Virus record (IMG/VR): IMGVR_UViG_3300009605_000142
Coordinates: 1-24,344 of that record
DNA: 24,344 nt
Source of the DNA: a virus
Direction: 5' to 3' (one strand)
The notes under the pieces were generated by a model, which saw only the letters and a program-made list of their open reading frames with translations, did not search any database and was not told the origin of the DNA. Made by a program: the position numbers and the translations under genes. This document shows, piece by piece, positions 1 to 9,091 of this stretch (the stretch's first letter is position 1; each line of letters starts with the position of its first letter).

Positions 1-3000
1 AAATCTTTGTCTTTCTTGCATAACATGGACTAATTCCTTTAGGAGTAATTTCTTCATCCTGCAATGGAACATCCCACGAAGAACCACCCAACGTACCCAC
101 TTCACCTGCTACATTGTTTGTGTGCCACCAACTGTCAGTGTCAGTTGTCATTTTATGAATACCAGCATATGGCGGACACCAATATGACGGACCATTGAAA
201 CTTCTACCGAATGTAAATCTATAACGATCTTTCACACCGCTTGTGTCGCCAGGCCAATTTGGATATGAGTCGCCTATTAAAGCATTTACTCCATTAGCCC
301 CACTGGCCATTGCCCACCAATGTGCAATTTCCCAACCACCATAAATGGTGTTGTGAAGTGGCCCACTCCCCTGGCCCCATGATGGAGTCGTTGACGGGCC
401 AGGATCATCATCTACTATACTCTTGGGGAACCAACCACCGATAGATAGAGAATTAGGATTCCAAACATAGTCATTTATTTGAAGATCTTCTATATGTTCA
501 TTCCATGCAGTTGTGTGTGTATTGGTATTCCAAATCTTTGGTGGCCAGTGAATCACACCGCTGTCCCCATCATCCCAAATGCTTGTAGAAGAATCAGGAT
601 AACCTTGATATCTTGGATTCGTGTTATTAATACCCCTCCAATCTTCTGGTGTTGATGACCAAGGATTGGTTGGTATCAATGCTGCCATTGGATAATTTAT
701 AATCCAATAATCATCTGTGTGGGGCCTCTCTGACCACGAACTAAAGGTTGAGTTTATTATAATTCTTTGGGAAGACCATAAATCTCTTCCTCTTCCAAAA
801 TCGTGCTTTACCCAGTCCCCCCAATCATTGCCGTATGAATTCGTCCCAACATCAAAAGTAATCCATCCGTCATTATCATTGGGTTGCTGACCTGCTATAT
901 CCCAGTCCCAATGGCAACAACCAGGCGAACATGCACCTATGGGTAAAGTATCATCATAAGCACAATCAAAAAGGGAGAATGATGGATGACATGGGCATCC
1001 ATAATTTTCCCAACCTGTACCATCGTTTAGTTCTTCACCAGCATATGGGAAGATTGCATTCCGATCATAGGGATCAGTTCCTGTATCACACGGTGAACTA
1101 GTGCAAGGAACAATAAACCCAGTATTTTTAAAATTCCATTGATTTGGACCCGAAGTATCAATCATCGGTTCAACTTTGTTGATAGCGGTAGGGTCATTAA
1201 CGAATTTTGTAACATCACATCCATCACAGGCATAAGAAGCAGAAGTAAAATCATATGCTTGTGTCTCCGACGGGTCGCTGGACCCCCACTTCACACCACT
1301 AACATATTGACCCCCACATCCAGCATATACACCCATAAGTGGTAATTCATCGGTTGGAACACCTACTACATCATCACCTTGATCAAAGTTACTTGCTCCC
1401 AAACAAGATCTTGGAACATATTCGCCTGCTTTATAAGTTCCACAACTATTAAGGCTCCCAGTTTCATCTACATTAATCTGCTTATCACACACACAGTTCA
1501 AGCACCAATAATCATTAACACCATCTTCATTATCATCACAGCAATTTGAATTATCACCTACTATTGGACCATCAGGATCATCAATATCACATTCTATATC
1601 TGCACACAACTCGTTACAGGTATGCACACCACCGATGCCCGTGCAATCTACATATGACCAGCCATCATGACATGCTTTACTAGTACAACAAGCACCCGCG
1701 CATTCACAACCAGCACTACAATCATCACCGAGAGTTTCACAAGGATTCCAAACACCACCTGCTGTCTCACAACCACATTTTGTGTGATGTGTAGTATAGG
1801 GGTCTTCATTTCCATATTCATAATAATTTGATAAGTCTGAATCACACCCATCCGTACAAGTACCATCGGTAAAACAACACTTACCAAGAATAATTCCACT
1901 TGAACGATCTTCCCCTTGCCAACTACCAGCACAAGGAGTTTCAGAAAGACTTGTTATATCATCAAGACATTGTGTTGTATCTGGACAAGATGCTGATAAC
2001 TCATCTTTATCACAAACTCCAGTACATCCGATGCAATATTCTGAAATGGGACAACAATGAGTACCACAATTTTGGTGAATAATATATCCTCCATCACCAT
2101 AATCTAAATCTCTAGAGTGTAAAATCATATCTAGATCATACGGAAGAGGATCTCCCTTCCAATATGTTTCTTTACCAATAGTAGTTGTCCAAGCATGAGG
2201 TGGTGCATCTGTTGCATCATCAAATCTTCCACACCAAATTGGCCAGCCTGCTGGATTGTCTGCTGGATTACTTCCTGTATAAATTAAACCAGATTCTGCT
2301 AAACATTCATATTGGTTGAACTCATCTTTACAACCATCACAAGTACAACAAGCACCCACTGGAAGAGGATCAGATACTACATTTCCAGAGGGTTCTTCGG
2401 CATCATAACCCCCTTCGTGTTGACCATGTAAAGCAAGTTGTGCCCCAACATACGCACCACCACCCTCTTCTCCCAATATTCCCCTAACCATTGTCTTGCC
2501 AGGACAGTATTTACCAAGATAAATCATATTCATACCGTCAGTCTGAAGTTGATATTTTTTACCAACCAACCAATGGTCATCACAATTGCCTTCTATATCA
2601 CATGGATTTGGTTCCCAAGGAAAGAATCCTTTGGAATTTCCTCCCGAAGACATATCTAACCATCTAGCAAACAATAACTGGCTTTTCCATGTTTCATCGC
2701 CATTGCTCTGCTTGGAAGCAACCAAACTAACTTTATAATTCAAATTTGAACCAGCCTGAACATATGCATATAATGGATTGGTTTGATAATTAGTACCCAT
2801 TCGGAAAGATGATGACCATGTTGGATTTATACCACTCGATCCAAAATCTCCATCAGGCTCGTCGTTAATAAATCCTTCCTGTATTCTTCTCATAAGAAAT
2901 GACAGTTCATGAATTGATGGGACATACATTCTTAATCCACAACCACCTTCAGCACCACCACATTCATCTGGGGTATCACCACAATCACCGCCGCCCCAAC

Positions 3001-6000
3001 AAGGTTGATTATTATCCAAACATCCTGAATCAGATAAATTTGCGGCCTGCCAGAAAATATCACTAGAACTAGATTCTGCAACCGATCCACAACCATAATT
3101 CTGACTTCCATACGCAACTTGGCAAAGACCCAAACCTAATCTATTGTTGTTCAGAAGTCTGCTTAAATCAGGTGCGTCATTGCCAGGACTCTTTATAGTG
3201 CATGATGCTCCTGGCCACATTCCAAACACATTATATGGACCATCATATGAATAATTCTCAATAGAAGTAATATAATTATTCCAATCACCCGCAGTTGGAA
3301 ATTCTCCAACATTCCATACTATAGGAGAAACAAACGGAGGATTGGAATCGGGTATAGAACCTATTTCGGGATATCCTTGATGACTTCCACGACCCATTGC
3401 GTGTCCCTGACCAGCAGAAGAACATAACCACTTTGGGAACCCCCAACTGTTCCAATAACCATCACTTCCTCTTGTCAATATTATATCAAGAGCATCCCAG
3501 TCCTCGGTTGCATTTGTATCAATGGTTGCATTGCTGATTTGAGTATCCCAAACAAATATATGCCAACCACCTGGACCATCACAGATATCAATATCTTCAT
3601 CTGGTTCCTGATAATAACAATCACCACATGCTTGGCCAGGACTCCAAGTACAATCACCACAAAGTCCTTCATCTATTCTCGCTTGACATTGTTCCCAAGT
3701 ATAATACTGACACGCACATCCAGCGGTGCCATCTTCATCTCCGTCACAACAACACCTACCAGAAACTTCTCCCCCCTCATCAACACAACAATATACTGCA
3801 TTCTCACCCTCACATTGTTGAAATATACCTTGGAAAATTCCGCCTGAGTCTTTACAACCTATAGGAGTTGCCTGAACACATGTCCCTTCTGAAAGACAAC
3901 ATGCACCTTTTATATGGTCACAACAATCAAATATGTTTCCATCTTCATCATGACCAGTGCTATTATCATCACATATTGAATATGCGTCCATCCATGTACC
4001 AGACATATTAGTACATTCAGACTCAGACATACCAATTCCATTTTCACCAGCATCACAAAAACCACCAATACAACAAGCACCAAGTGGTTCACAATCTACG
4101 CATTCTAGATCACCTCTTGCACCACCATTACCACGAGGCCCAGGCGTGCAGGTAGTGTCTGTACAATCACCATTTAGATCGGAATCCCACTCACCCCCAA
4201 CCGCATCACACCAACCTAATGTATACCACGGAACCGTTACTCCATCTATACAACAACAACCTAGTTGTTTGGGAAGACAAGTATCTGTAGTCGCAGTAGG
4301 ACAAGAGTTACATAATTGAGTCATACAATCTGGAGTATGCGGATTCCCATCATCGTTTACATCATGGGTAAAACACGGAAGCATACACTCTGGAAACTCC
4401 TGATTCACTCCACAATCCCACAACATAATTTGACGACAAAGTGTATCATCTGACACATCGTAATTTTCATCTATGTAATCTGCTACCTCTTGCAAACTGC
4501 CTCCTAATATACAACCCCGCGCACCATCCACATCTATCCAACAACCCATCCAATCGCCTTCAGTTTCTTCTTCATCACTACAACAGACAAAGTTTTCATA
4601 ATAATGTCCAGCAACTTGATCACAAAAATGATTGGTAGTATTATAGCAACCCGTAGGATCACCCAAACATGGTTCTTCTAAACAACATGCCCAACCACTT
4701 CCGCACGGATATCCTAAAGACTCACATTCAGAGCAACTTGAATTTGCTCCATAGAATGTGGTTGTTATTCCATGGTCTGTCTCTATACAGTCACATTTTT
4801 CAGCAGATATCTGTAAGCAATCTATGCAATTTGTTGATGATTCCCCATTTGTCCATGATTCGATACAGCACGCACCAATAACCTCGTCTGGTTCGTCGCA
4901 AGGATAATCATTACAACTCCAACCATTTCCGCATATTGCGCCTGGAACAAAATATCCTTGGAAGTTTTCACAATCTTCTTCCAGACTTTGAATACATGTG
5001 TGCATTGTGCAGCAAGCACCCTCTAAGGATTGATTACAAGGAGTGAACAAACAATCTCTTAATTCATAAAAAGATTCAAAATCCTCATAACCTTCACAAA
5101 CTTCTCTGGTAATATAATCTTCACATTCTCCACCATGACAACATGCGCCTGGTATATCTGGATATCCTGCAAAAGTAATACCATATCCACTACTTGGATT
5201 TAAAGGCAACCATTTTCTAGAACTACCATCTCCCCCTGAAATAGTTTCTGAATAAACAAAGTTGAAAATATCAATCTTATCACTAAACACAACTTCTTCA
5301 CGATCTGTAAAATCAACATCTGAAGGGCCAGGATTTTTGAATATCTGCCATGGTTCCAAGGATCCATCACCCCAATGATCTGTTACGAGTCCATGAGATT
5401 CAGCATTATGTAAAATTAGTGTTAGGGTTTCTACAAAACCATGTGTGATGCCTTCACTGGTTGGGAAAGGATCCTCTGGAAGATGAATATAACCCATAGT
5501 TGGTCCACAATAAATTTTTTGTATGTGACCATCACCGAGATTTAAATTCACATCTGTTACTTCATTTAAAGCATGTCCAACTGCATATGCAGTTATCCCT
5601 GCATGAAGTCCATGTCTTTTTATAATTTCTCTATGATCAACAAGTCTCGTTGTTAATGATTCATGATAAGCAGATGCTCCTGCTGCGGGAGTAGGCCATG
5701 CACTTGCATTCCAAAAAGTTAATGTTGCTCCATCTGCAAAACCATCTTTGGTAATATAAAGCAACTGACCAGTTAATCCCATATCAATGGCATCGGCAGA
5801 GTCTGCACTAATTCCACCAACAAATACAGTTCCTAAAGTAGATCCTTGAGCAAAATGAACATCACTACCAGATGCATCGAGTTCTTTAAACACAACTTTA
5901 GGATATATGTAATTGTCTGGATCAGAAAAATCTCCTGGCTCAATACGAGAAACTATAGATTCTCCATCACCAAGAACAACAATACCAACTTGACCAACTT

Positions 6001-6406
6001 CAGCATTTTCTCCACTTGGTCCAGTAATACTTGCTACAACACCATCATCTACGGCGGGGTGTGGTCCTGGAATTAAAACTCTAGTTCCATTATCCAAGTA
6101 TAAAACCAAAGAATTCATTACAGGATTGCCAGTTGTTCCAGTTATACCAACATAGCGATAGTAATGATAATCTCCTGTAATTCCCTCGTGTCCTTCAAAT
6201 GTATATCCTTCAGGAGTTGTCGAAACTGGTCCACAGAATCCAAACTGAACACCAGTTCCACCACAACTTCCAAAGAACCCTGCTGGGCCAGTTGGGCCAG
6301 TAGGACCAGTTGGTCCAGTAGGACCAGTACCGCCTATAGATCCACTATAGTCAGCCCCTACTGCACCAGTGGGTCCTAAAACACCAACATGACTACTGTT
6401 TGACAT
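1..6406 (-). CDS. Giant collagen-like, cysteine-rich tail adhesin (3' end beyond window)
   Basis: Starting from the ATG at 6406, I checked every codon to the left edge and found no stop, so at least 2135 codons are open and the C-terminus lies outside. A GGAGG Shine-Dalgarno lies 14 bases upstream, inside the end of the previous gene, whose TAA is 2 bases away. Residues about 9-40 are Gly-X-Y repeats (GPT units) typical of trimeric collagen-like phage fibres. Residues 41-415 are a Gly/Asp-rich region I do not recognise. Residues about 418-945 carry some 72 cysteines in repeated modules opening GACC, with DxDxDG-like loops. Residues about 1158-1253 contain YVPSIHELSFLMRRI followed by NPTWSSS, resembling a DUF1566/Lcl C-terminal domain. 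More GACC modules follow at about 1351 and 1571. The last visible 400 residues are rich in Trp, Asn, Gly and Ser. A distal baseplate or fibre adhesin is the likely role, by inference from context and the collagen stalk. The coding frame is certain; the function is not. Confidence 0.85.
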   Translation of the reverse strand, partial: MSNSSHVGVLGPTGAVGADYSGSIGGTGPTGPTGPTGPTGPAGFFGSCGGTGVQFGFCGPVSTTPEGYTFEGHEGITGDYHYYRYVGITGTTGNPVMNSLVLYLDNGTRVLIPGPHPAVDDGVVASITGPSGENAEVGQVGIVVLGDGESIVSRIEPGDFSDPDNYIYPKVVFKELDASGSDVHFAQGSTLGTVFVGGISADSADAIDMGLTGQLLYITKDGFADGATLTFWNASAWPTPAAGASAYHESLTTRLVDHREIIKRHGLHAGITAYAVGHALNEVTDVNLNLGDGHIQKIYCGPTMGYIHLPEDPFPTSEGITHGFVETLTLILHNAESHGLVTDHWGDGSLEPWQIFKNPGPSDVDFTDREEVVFSDKIDIFNFVYSETISGGDGSSRKWLPLNPSSGYGITFAGYPDIPGACCHGGECEDYITREVCEGYEDFESFYELRDCLFTPCNQSLEGACCTMHTCIQSLEEDCENFQGYFVPGAICGNGWSCNDYPCDEPDEVIGACCIESWTNGESSTNCIDCLQISAEKCDCIETDHGITTTFYGANSSCSECESLGYPCGSGWACCLEEPCLGDPTGCYNTTNHFCDQVAGHYYENFVCCSDEEETEGDWMGCWIDVDGARGCILGGSLQEVADYIDENYDVSDDTLCRQIMLWDCGVNQEFPECMLPCFTHDVNDDGNPHTPDCMTQLCNSCPTATTDTCLPKQLGCCCIDGVTVPWYTLGWCDAVGGEWDSDLNGDCTDTTCTPGPRGNGGARGDLECVDCEPLGACCIGGFCDAGENGIGMSESECTNMSGTWMDAYSICDDNSTGHDEDGNIFDCCDHIKGACCLSEGTCVQATPIGCKDSGGIFQGIFQQCEGENAVYCCVDEGGEVSGRCCCDGDEDGTAGCACQYYTWEQCQARIDEGLCGDCTWSPGQACGDCYYQEPDEDIDICDGPGGWHIFVWDTQISNATIDTNATEDWDALDIILTRGSDGYWNSWGFPKWLCSSAGQGHAMGRGSHQGYPEIGSIPDSNPPFVSPIVWNVGEFPTAGDWNNYITSIENYSYDGPYNVFGMWPGASCTIKSPGNDAPDLSRLLNNNRLGLGLCQVAYGSQNYGCGSVAESSSSDIFWQAANLSDSGCLDNNQPCWGGGDCGDTPDECGGAEGGCGLRMYVPSIHELSFLMRRIQEGFINDEPDGDFGSSGINPTWSSSFRMGTNYQTNPLYAYVQAGSNLNYKVSLVASKQSNGDETWKSQLLFARWLDMSSGGNSKGFFPWEPNPCDIEGNCDDHWLVGKKYQLQTDGMNMIYLGKYCPGKTMVRGILGEEGGGAYVGAQLALHGQHEGGYDAEEPSGNVVSDPLPVGACCTCDGCKDEFNQYECLAESGLIYTGSNPADNPAGWPIWCGRFDDATDAPPHAWTTTIGKETYWKGDPLPYDLDMILHSRDLDYGDGGYIIHQNCGTHCCPISEYCIGCTGVCDKDELSASCPDTTQCLDDITSLSETPCAGSWQGEDRSSGIILGKCCFTDGTCTDGCDSDLSNYYEYGNEDPYTTHHTKCGCETAGGVWNPCETLGDDCSAGCECAGACCTSKACHDGWSYVDCTGIGGVHTCNELCADIECDIDDPDGPIVGDNSNCCDDNEDGVNDYWCLNCVCDKQINVDETGSLNSCGTYKAGEYVPRSCLGASNFDQGDDVVGVPTDELPLMGVYAGCGGQYVSGVKWGSSDPSETQAYDFTSASYACDGCDVTKFVNDPTAINKVEPMIDTSGPNQWNFKNTGFIVPCTSSPCDTGTDPYDRNAIFPYAGEELNDGTGWENYGCPCHPSFSLFDCAYDDTLPIGACSPGCCHWDWDIAGQQPNDNDGWITFDVGTNSYGNDWGDWVKHDFGRGRDLWSSQRIIINSTFSSWSERPHTDDYWIINYPMAALIPTNPWSSTPEDWRGINNTNPRYQGYPDSSTSIWDDGDSGVIHWPPKIWNTNTHTTAWNEHIEDLQINDYVWNPNSLSIGGWFPKSIVDDDPGPSTTPSWGQGSGPLHNTIYGGWEIAHWWAMASGANGVNALIGDSYPNWPGDTSGVKDRYRFTFGRSFNGPSYWCPPYAGIHKMTTDTDSWWHTNNVAGEVGTLGGSSWDVPLQDEEITPKGISPCYARKTKI
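1510..2360 (-). repeat. Second cluster of GACC-type cysteine modules
   Basis: A second block in the same frame has GACC starts near 2355 and 1695 and a GKCC variant near 1884. It ends with an Asp/Asn-rich loop, DDNEDGVNDYWC, at about 1500-1553. The DNA of two module starts shares an identical 16-base stretch, agtacaacaagcaccc, at 1682-1697 and 2342-2357. This suggests descent by duplication, or gene conversion between modules. Confidence 0.65.
3560..5155 (-). repeat. Array of degenerate cysteine-rich GACC protein modules
   Basis: Within the giant adhesin, modules beginning Gly-Ala-Cys-Cys recur with their starts near 5154, 5021, 4877, 4081 and 3907, with variants GCCC near 4263 and RCCC near 3757. 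A typical module has the pattern GACC, about 4-6 residues, C, about 7-10 residues, C, a Gly-rich stretch, then C and C. The module near 3907 reads GACCLSEGTCVQATPIGC at its start and is the closest to the form I know from secreted proteins of planctomycetes and related bacteria. I count about 72 cysteines in roughly 530 residues. The pattern is visible directly; the kinship with the bacterial repeat is from memory of that family and has not been searched. Confidence 0.75.
6285..6329 (-). repeat. Tandem 9-base collagen-like repeat (five units)
   Basis: Five consecutive 9-base units, read on the plus strand as GGNCCAGTT or GGNCCAGTA, encode Gly-Pro-Thr triplets near the N-terminus of the giant adhesin. 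Units differ only at the third and last bases. Such arrays can change copy number by slippage, which would alter the stalk length. Confidence 0.85.
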
Positions 6407-6408
6407 GA

Positions 6409-7524
6409 TTAATCAGTTTGCCTCCAAGGATTTCCATCTGATCTTACATACATTCCATACCATTCCGTTCTTTTGCTTTCGGTATCATAATAACCAAGTG
6501 TAATAAACTGTATAATATCTATATCATTAGTTGTACGAGGATTTAATGAATATGGAAATTTCCAATTTGATGGGAACATACTATTATATGGATAATTAAC
6601 ATAATCCGCTAAAGACTTTTTAATTATTAAAGTAAAACCAACAGAAGCAAATGGACCAAAATCTGATTCAAATCTATCATAATGATCCCATGATTGATCG
6701 TGAGTTTGAGACACATCAATAATTTTAACATCTGGTGTATCTGATGGTGATTGGTTAAACTCTTCTTTATAGTCTGAATATGGATCTATAATAAAGGTAT
6801 TGCCCATCGAACGATTATTTTTTGCTCCCCATACACTCAAACTTTTATCTGGATCTATTTCATAAACATAAAGATTATGTTCCTCTGAATATAGAACAGG
6901 TCTTATTCTACCAGATACTTCACTGTGTCTATAATTAGTAACTTTTAATGCAGCAGTTGGTCCTGGGAAAAATTGTGTTAGAGTTGCCCCAGATAATCCT
7001 GTTTCCCCACCAGAATTTTGGCTCAAGAACGCAAGTTCTCCTGTATTTCCTCTTGCCACTGCTGCATTATGTGTTCTATATTTAATTCTGATTAATTCTT
7101 CGTTACTTTCAACAACAAGTCCACCACCACCAGTTATACTTTTAAGATACATCACACCATTAATTGTATCATGATAAAATGCACCACCAGTTATGTAACC
7201 CATATTTACACCATACAAGGGATAAAGAGCGGCCCCTGTTGGTCCACGATAATACCCACCATCACTGGTAGTACCATCATCATATTGAACTATTAAATGA
7301 TATGCATTTGATCCAGTGGAGGAAAATGTTACACCAACCACATTATAGGTTGCACCCGTTCCACCAGTTGTTCCAGTTGGTCCAGTTGTCCCAATTGGTC
7401 CCATTGAACCAGTTACCGCCCAACCACTAGAACCATCGGCCATGGGATAACCATCAAGAGTTACCCCCTCAGCCCCTGTTGGTCCTATTCCTGAGATGGT
7501 GAATGGATGGGCACTACTAGACAT
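6409..7524 (-). CDS. Short collagen-like tail fibre protein
   Basis: This is a 371-residue protein. Its ATG follows a G-rich GGGGGG tract that can serve as the ribosome-binding site. Residues about 38-60 form an imperfect Gly-X-Y run (GPIGTTGPTGTTGGTGAT), and GIGPTGAEG lies near residue 12. The rest is Gly-, Ser-, Tyr- and Asp-rich, predicted to be beta-structured, and not recognised. Its opening, MSSSAH followed by GPTGA, resembles the opening of the next gene, MSNSSH followed by GPTGA. The two proteins may therefore share an N-terminal attachment segment and dock to the same partner. Its TAA stop is 2 bases before the next ATG, so translation is probably coupled. A role as a trimeric host-contact fibre is inferred from the collagen-like stalk and its place downstream of the tail-collar fibre. 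Confidence 0.85.
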   Translation of the reverse strand: MSSSAHPFTISGIGPTGAEGVTLDGYPMADGSSGWAVTGSMGPIGTTGPTGTTGGTGATYNVVGVTFSSTGSNAYHLIVQYDDGTTSDGGYYRGPTGAALYPLYGVNMGYITGGAFYHDTINGVMYLKSITGGGGLVVESNEELIRIKYRTHNAAVARGNTGELAFLSQNSGGETGLSGATLTQFFPGPTAALKVTNYRHSEVSGRIRPVLYSEEHNLYVYEIDPDKSLSVWGAKNNRSMGNTFIIDPYSDYKEEFNQSPSDTPDVKIIDVSQTHDQSWDHYDRFESDFGPFASVGFTLIIKKSLADYVNYPYNSMFPSNWKFPYSLNPRTTNDIDIIQFITLGYYDTESKRTEWYGMYVRSDGNPWRQTD

Positions 7525-7539
7525 TATTTACCCCCCAAC

Positions 7540-9075
7540 TTATGTTTTAATTTTTAGATCAGCACCATCTCGCCAAACAGTCCATTGATCTGCTGGTTCT
7601 GCCGCAGCGAGGTTTGTAAGTAATAGATTTTTAACTGATAATGTGTCAAGTATTGCAGCATATGAAGTACTATTTTTTCTAATAATCCAATTCATAGTAA
7701 CATATGGAGGCAAAGTCTCTTGTTTGTGGGCCCATCCAGTCATTTCCATACCTCCCTCATAATAACTCCGCACACCACTACCAAACGGAGTAATTGGTTC
7801 ATCATATGATTCGTTTTCGAAAATCAAATCCATGCTTCCAGTTCCACCAACTCGATTCAACACAGAACTGGTGTTTGGGCTACCCAGTCCATACGGTAAT
7901 GCAACACCTGATGGTTCTGCGCCCAAAACAAATCTATTTCTAAGATCTGGTGCTAAACAAGAATAAACTCCAGCATTATTGCTTTCGTCATTTACTAGTT
8001 GAACTCCATCTACAGGATCACCATTAAGATCAACAAGTTGAAATCCACTAATAGGATTACCTGCTTGTGCTAATGGAAATGTGCTAGGAGTACTTACCAT
8101 ATATTTTATATTTAAGTGTTTGTTTTCACCACTTCGTATTCTTTCAGCATCACCACCAGCATAGTTATCTGTGGTATCATCAAAATTTTGATTTCTTGCC
8201 TGGAAAACATCGTTTACTTCAACATCTTCATAGGAATTATACACTGATTGTTTTACAAAACAAAAATCACCAGAAACACCTACTACAACACCAGCAATGG
8301 TCCTACCTCCTACTGCACCATAAACATACCCATCAAGATCGCCCGATCCCCATGATCTATCTGTTTTTAATAATTCAACCCACCCATATTGTAATCCAAC
8401 ATTAGTATAATATTCAGAGTTTGTACTTACAGGAATGCCTGGAACTGTAGCAGTTGAATCAGCACCATCACCATCACATAAAGCCCAACCCGTTGGAGCA
8501 TTCTTCCCAGCCCATGCTTGAACTGTGCCAGCGGGGATAAGCCCGTCTAGAGAAACAGCAACACTTCCTCCAAGATGACTTCCAACATAATTTGTTACCA
8601 AACCAAAAATATTACCCGATGCATCTTCTGCTAATCTAGTAATAACTGGTTTTGCAACCCACCCAGGCGTAGAAGGTCTGGTTGGAGTCATATATCCAGC
8701 AGTAAGACCGCTGAGAAAATAAACATCATCCTGCGTGATTCCCTCACCTCCTTCAATAACTCCTCCCACCTCAAACAATTCATTTATGGTAACAGTTCCT
8801 CCCATTGTTAATTCAAAACTATTAGTACTTAAAACATCTGAAACAATTCCAACAACTTCTGCATTATATGGAGTATCTGCCTGAGCAAGACGATATTCTG
8901 CGGCTGTTCCATCAACACCACTATTCCAACGAATTGCTGAACCAAGTTTAAAACCATGACTATCTTGAGTTATAGTAATTGCTAATCTTGAACCTACAGC
9001 ATTTGCACCATGAACACAAACACTAGGATTCATAATTGAAGTACTTTGAGTATTGGGATCAGATAAATTTGCCAT
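7540..9075 (-). CDS. Tail-collar domain fibre protein
   Basis: This 511-residue protein has a clear phage tail-collar domain (Pfam Tail collar, as in T4 gp12-type short fibres). Residues about 180-204 read IPAGTVQAWAGKNAPTGWAL then CDG, the classic collar motif. LRNRFVLGA near residue 378 and LPPYVTMNWIIRK near residue 453 are the usual later landmarks. About 170 residues lie between the first two landmarks, so the domain is expanded. Residues about 38-165 form a separate module (HGFKLGSAIRWNSG, then AEVVGIVSDV, then DVYFLSGLTAGYMTP) that recurs twice in the upstream long fibre. AGGAGA at 9086-9091 is the ribosome-binding site and overlaps the TAG stop of that gene. It probably forms a trimeric fibre at the baseplate rim. 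Collar identity is strong; the receptor is unknown. Confidence 0.93.
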   Translation of the reverse strand: MANLSDPNTQSTSIMNPSVCVHGANAVGSRLAITITQDSHGFKLGSAIRWNSGVDGTAAEYRLAQADTPYNAEVVGIVSDVLSTNSFELTMGGTVTINELFEVGGVIEGGEGITQDDVYFLSGLTAGYMTPTRPSTPGWVAKPVITRLAEDASGNIFGLVTNYVGSHLGGSVAVSLDGLIPAGTVQAWAGKNAPTGWALCDGDGADSTATVPGIPVSTNSEYYTNVGLQYGWVELLKTDRSWGSGDLDGYVYGAVGGRTIAGVVVGVSGDFCFVKQSVYNSYEDVEVNDVFQARNQNFDDTTDNYAGGDAERIRSGENKHLNIKYMVSTPSTFPLAQAGNPISGFQLVDLNGDPVDGVQLVNDESNNAGVYSCLAPDLRNRFVLGAEPSGVALPYGLGSPNTSSVLNRVGGTGSMDLIFENESYDEPITPFGSGVRSYYEGGMEMTGWAHKQETLPPYVTMNWIIRKNSTSYAAILDTLSVKNLLLTNLAAAEPADQWTVWRDGADLKIKT

Positions 9076-9085
9076 TATTTAATAT

Positions 9086-9091
9086 TCTCCT
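9086..9091 (-). promoter_or_regulatory. Shine-Dalgarno overlapping upstream stop
   Basis: AGGAGA shares its first two bases with the TAG stop (9090-9092) of the long fibre gene and lies 10 bases before the ATG of the collar fibre. A ribosome ending the long fibre gene covers this site, so coupled translation of the two fibres is likely. The same stop/SD overlap occurs before the gp7-position gene (AGGAAA, 16326-16331) and before the 213-residue gene (AAAGGAAG, 13182-13189). Confidence 0.75.

Noticed and set aside
3539-4319. Plus-strand open frames of about 100-120 codons
   Set aside because: They lie antisense to the continuous cysteine-module frame. They have no Shine-Dalgarno, and their open length follows from minus-strand codons that avoid plus-strand stops.
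6281-6335. CRISPR-like or regulatory repeat
   Set aside because: The 9-base periodicity is fully explained by in-frame Gly-Pro-Thr codons, with no spacers.
1-6406. Bacterial chromosomal gene rather than phage
   Set aside because: The cysteine modules look bacterial, but the frame begins 2 bases after a phage fibre gene in the same tightly packed run, with a collagen-like start like its neighbour.
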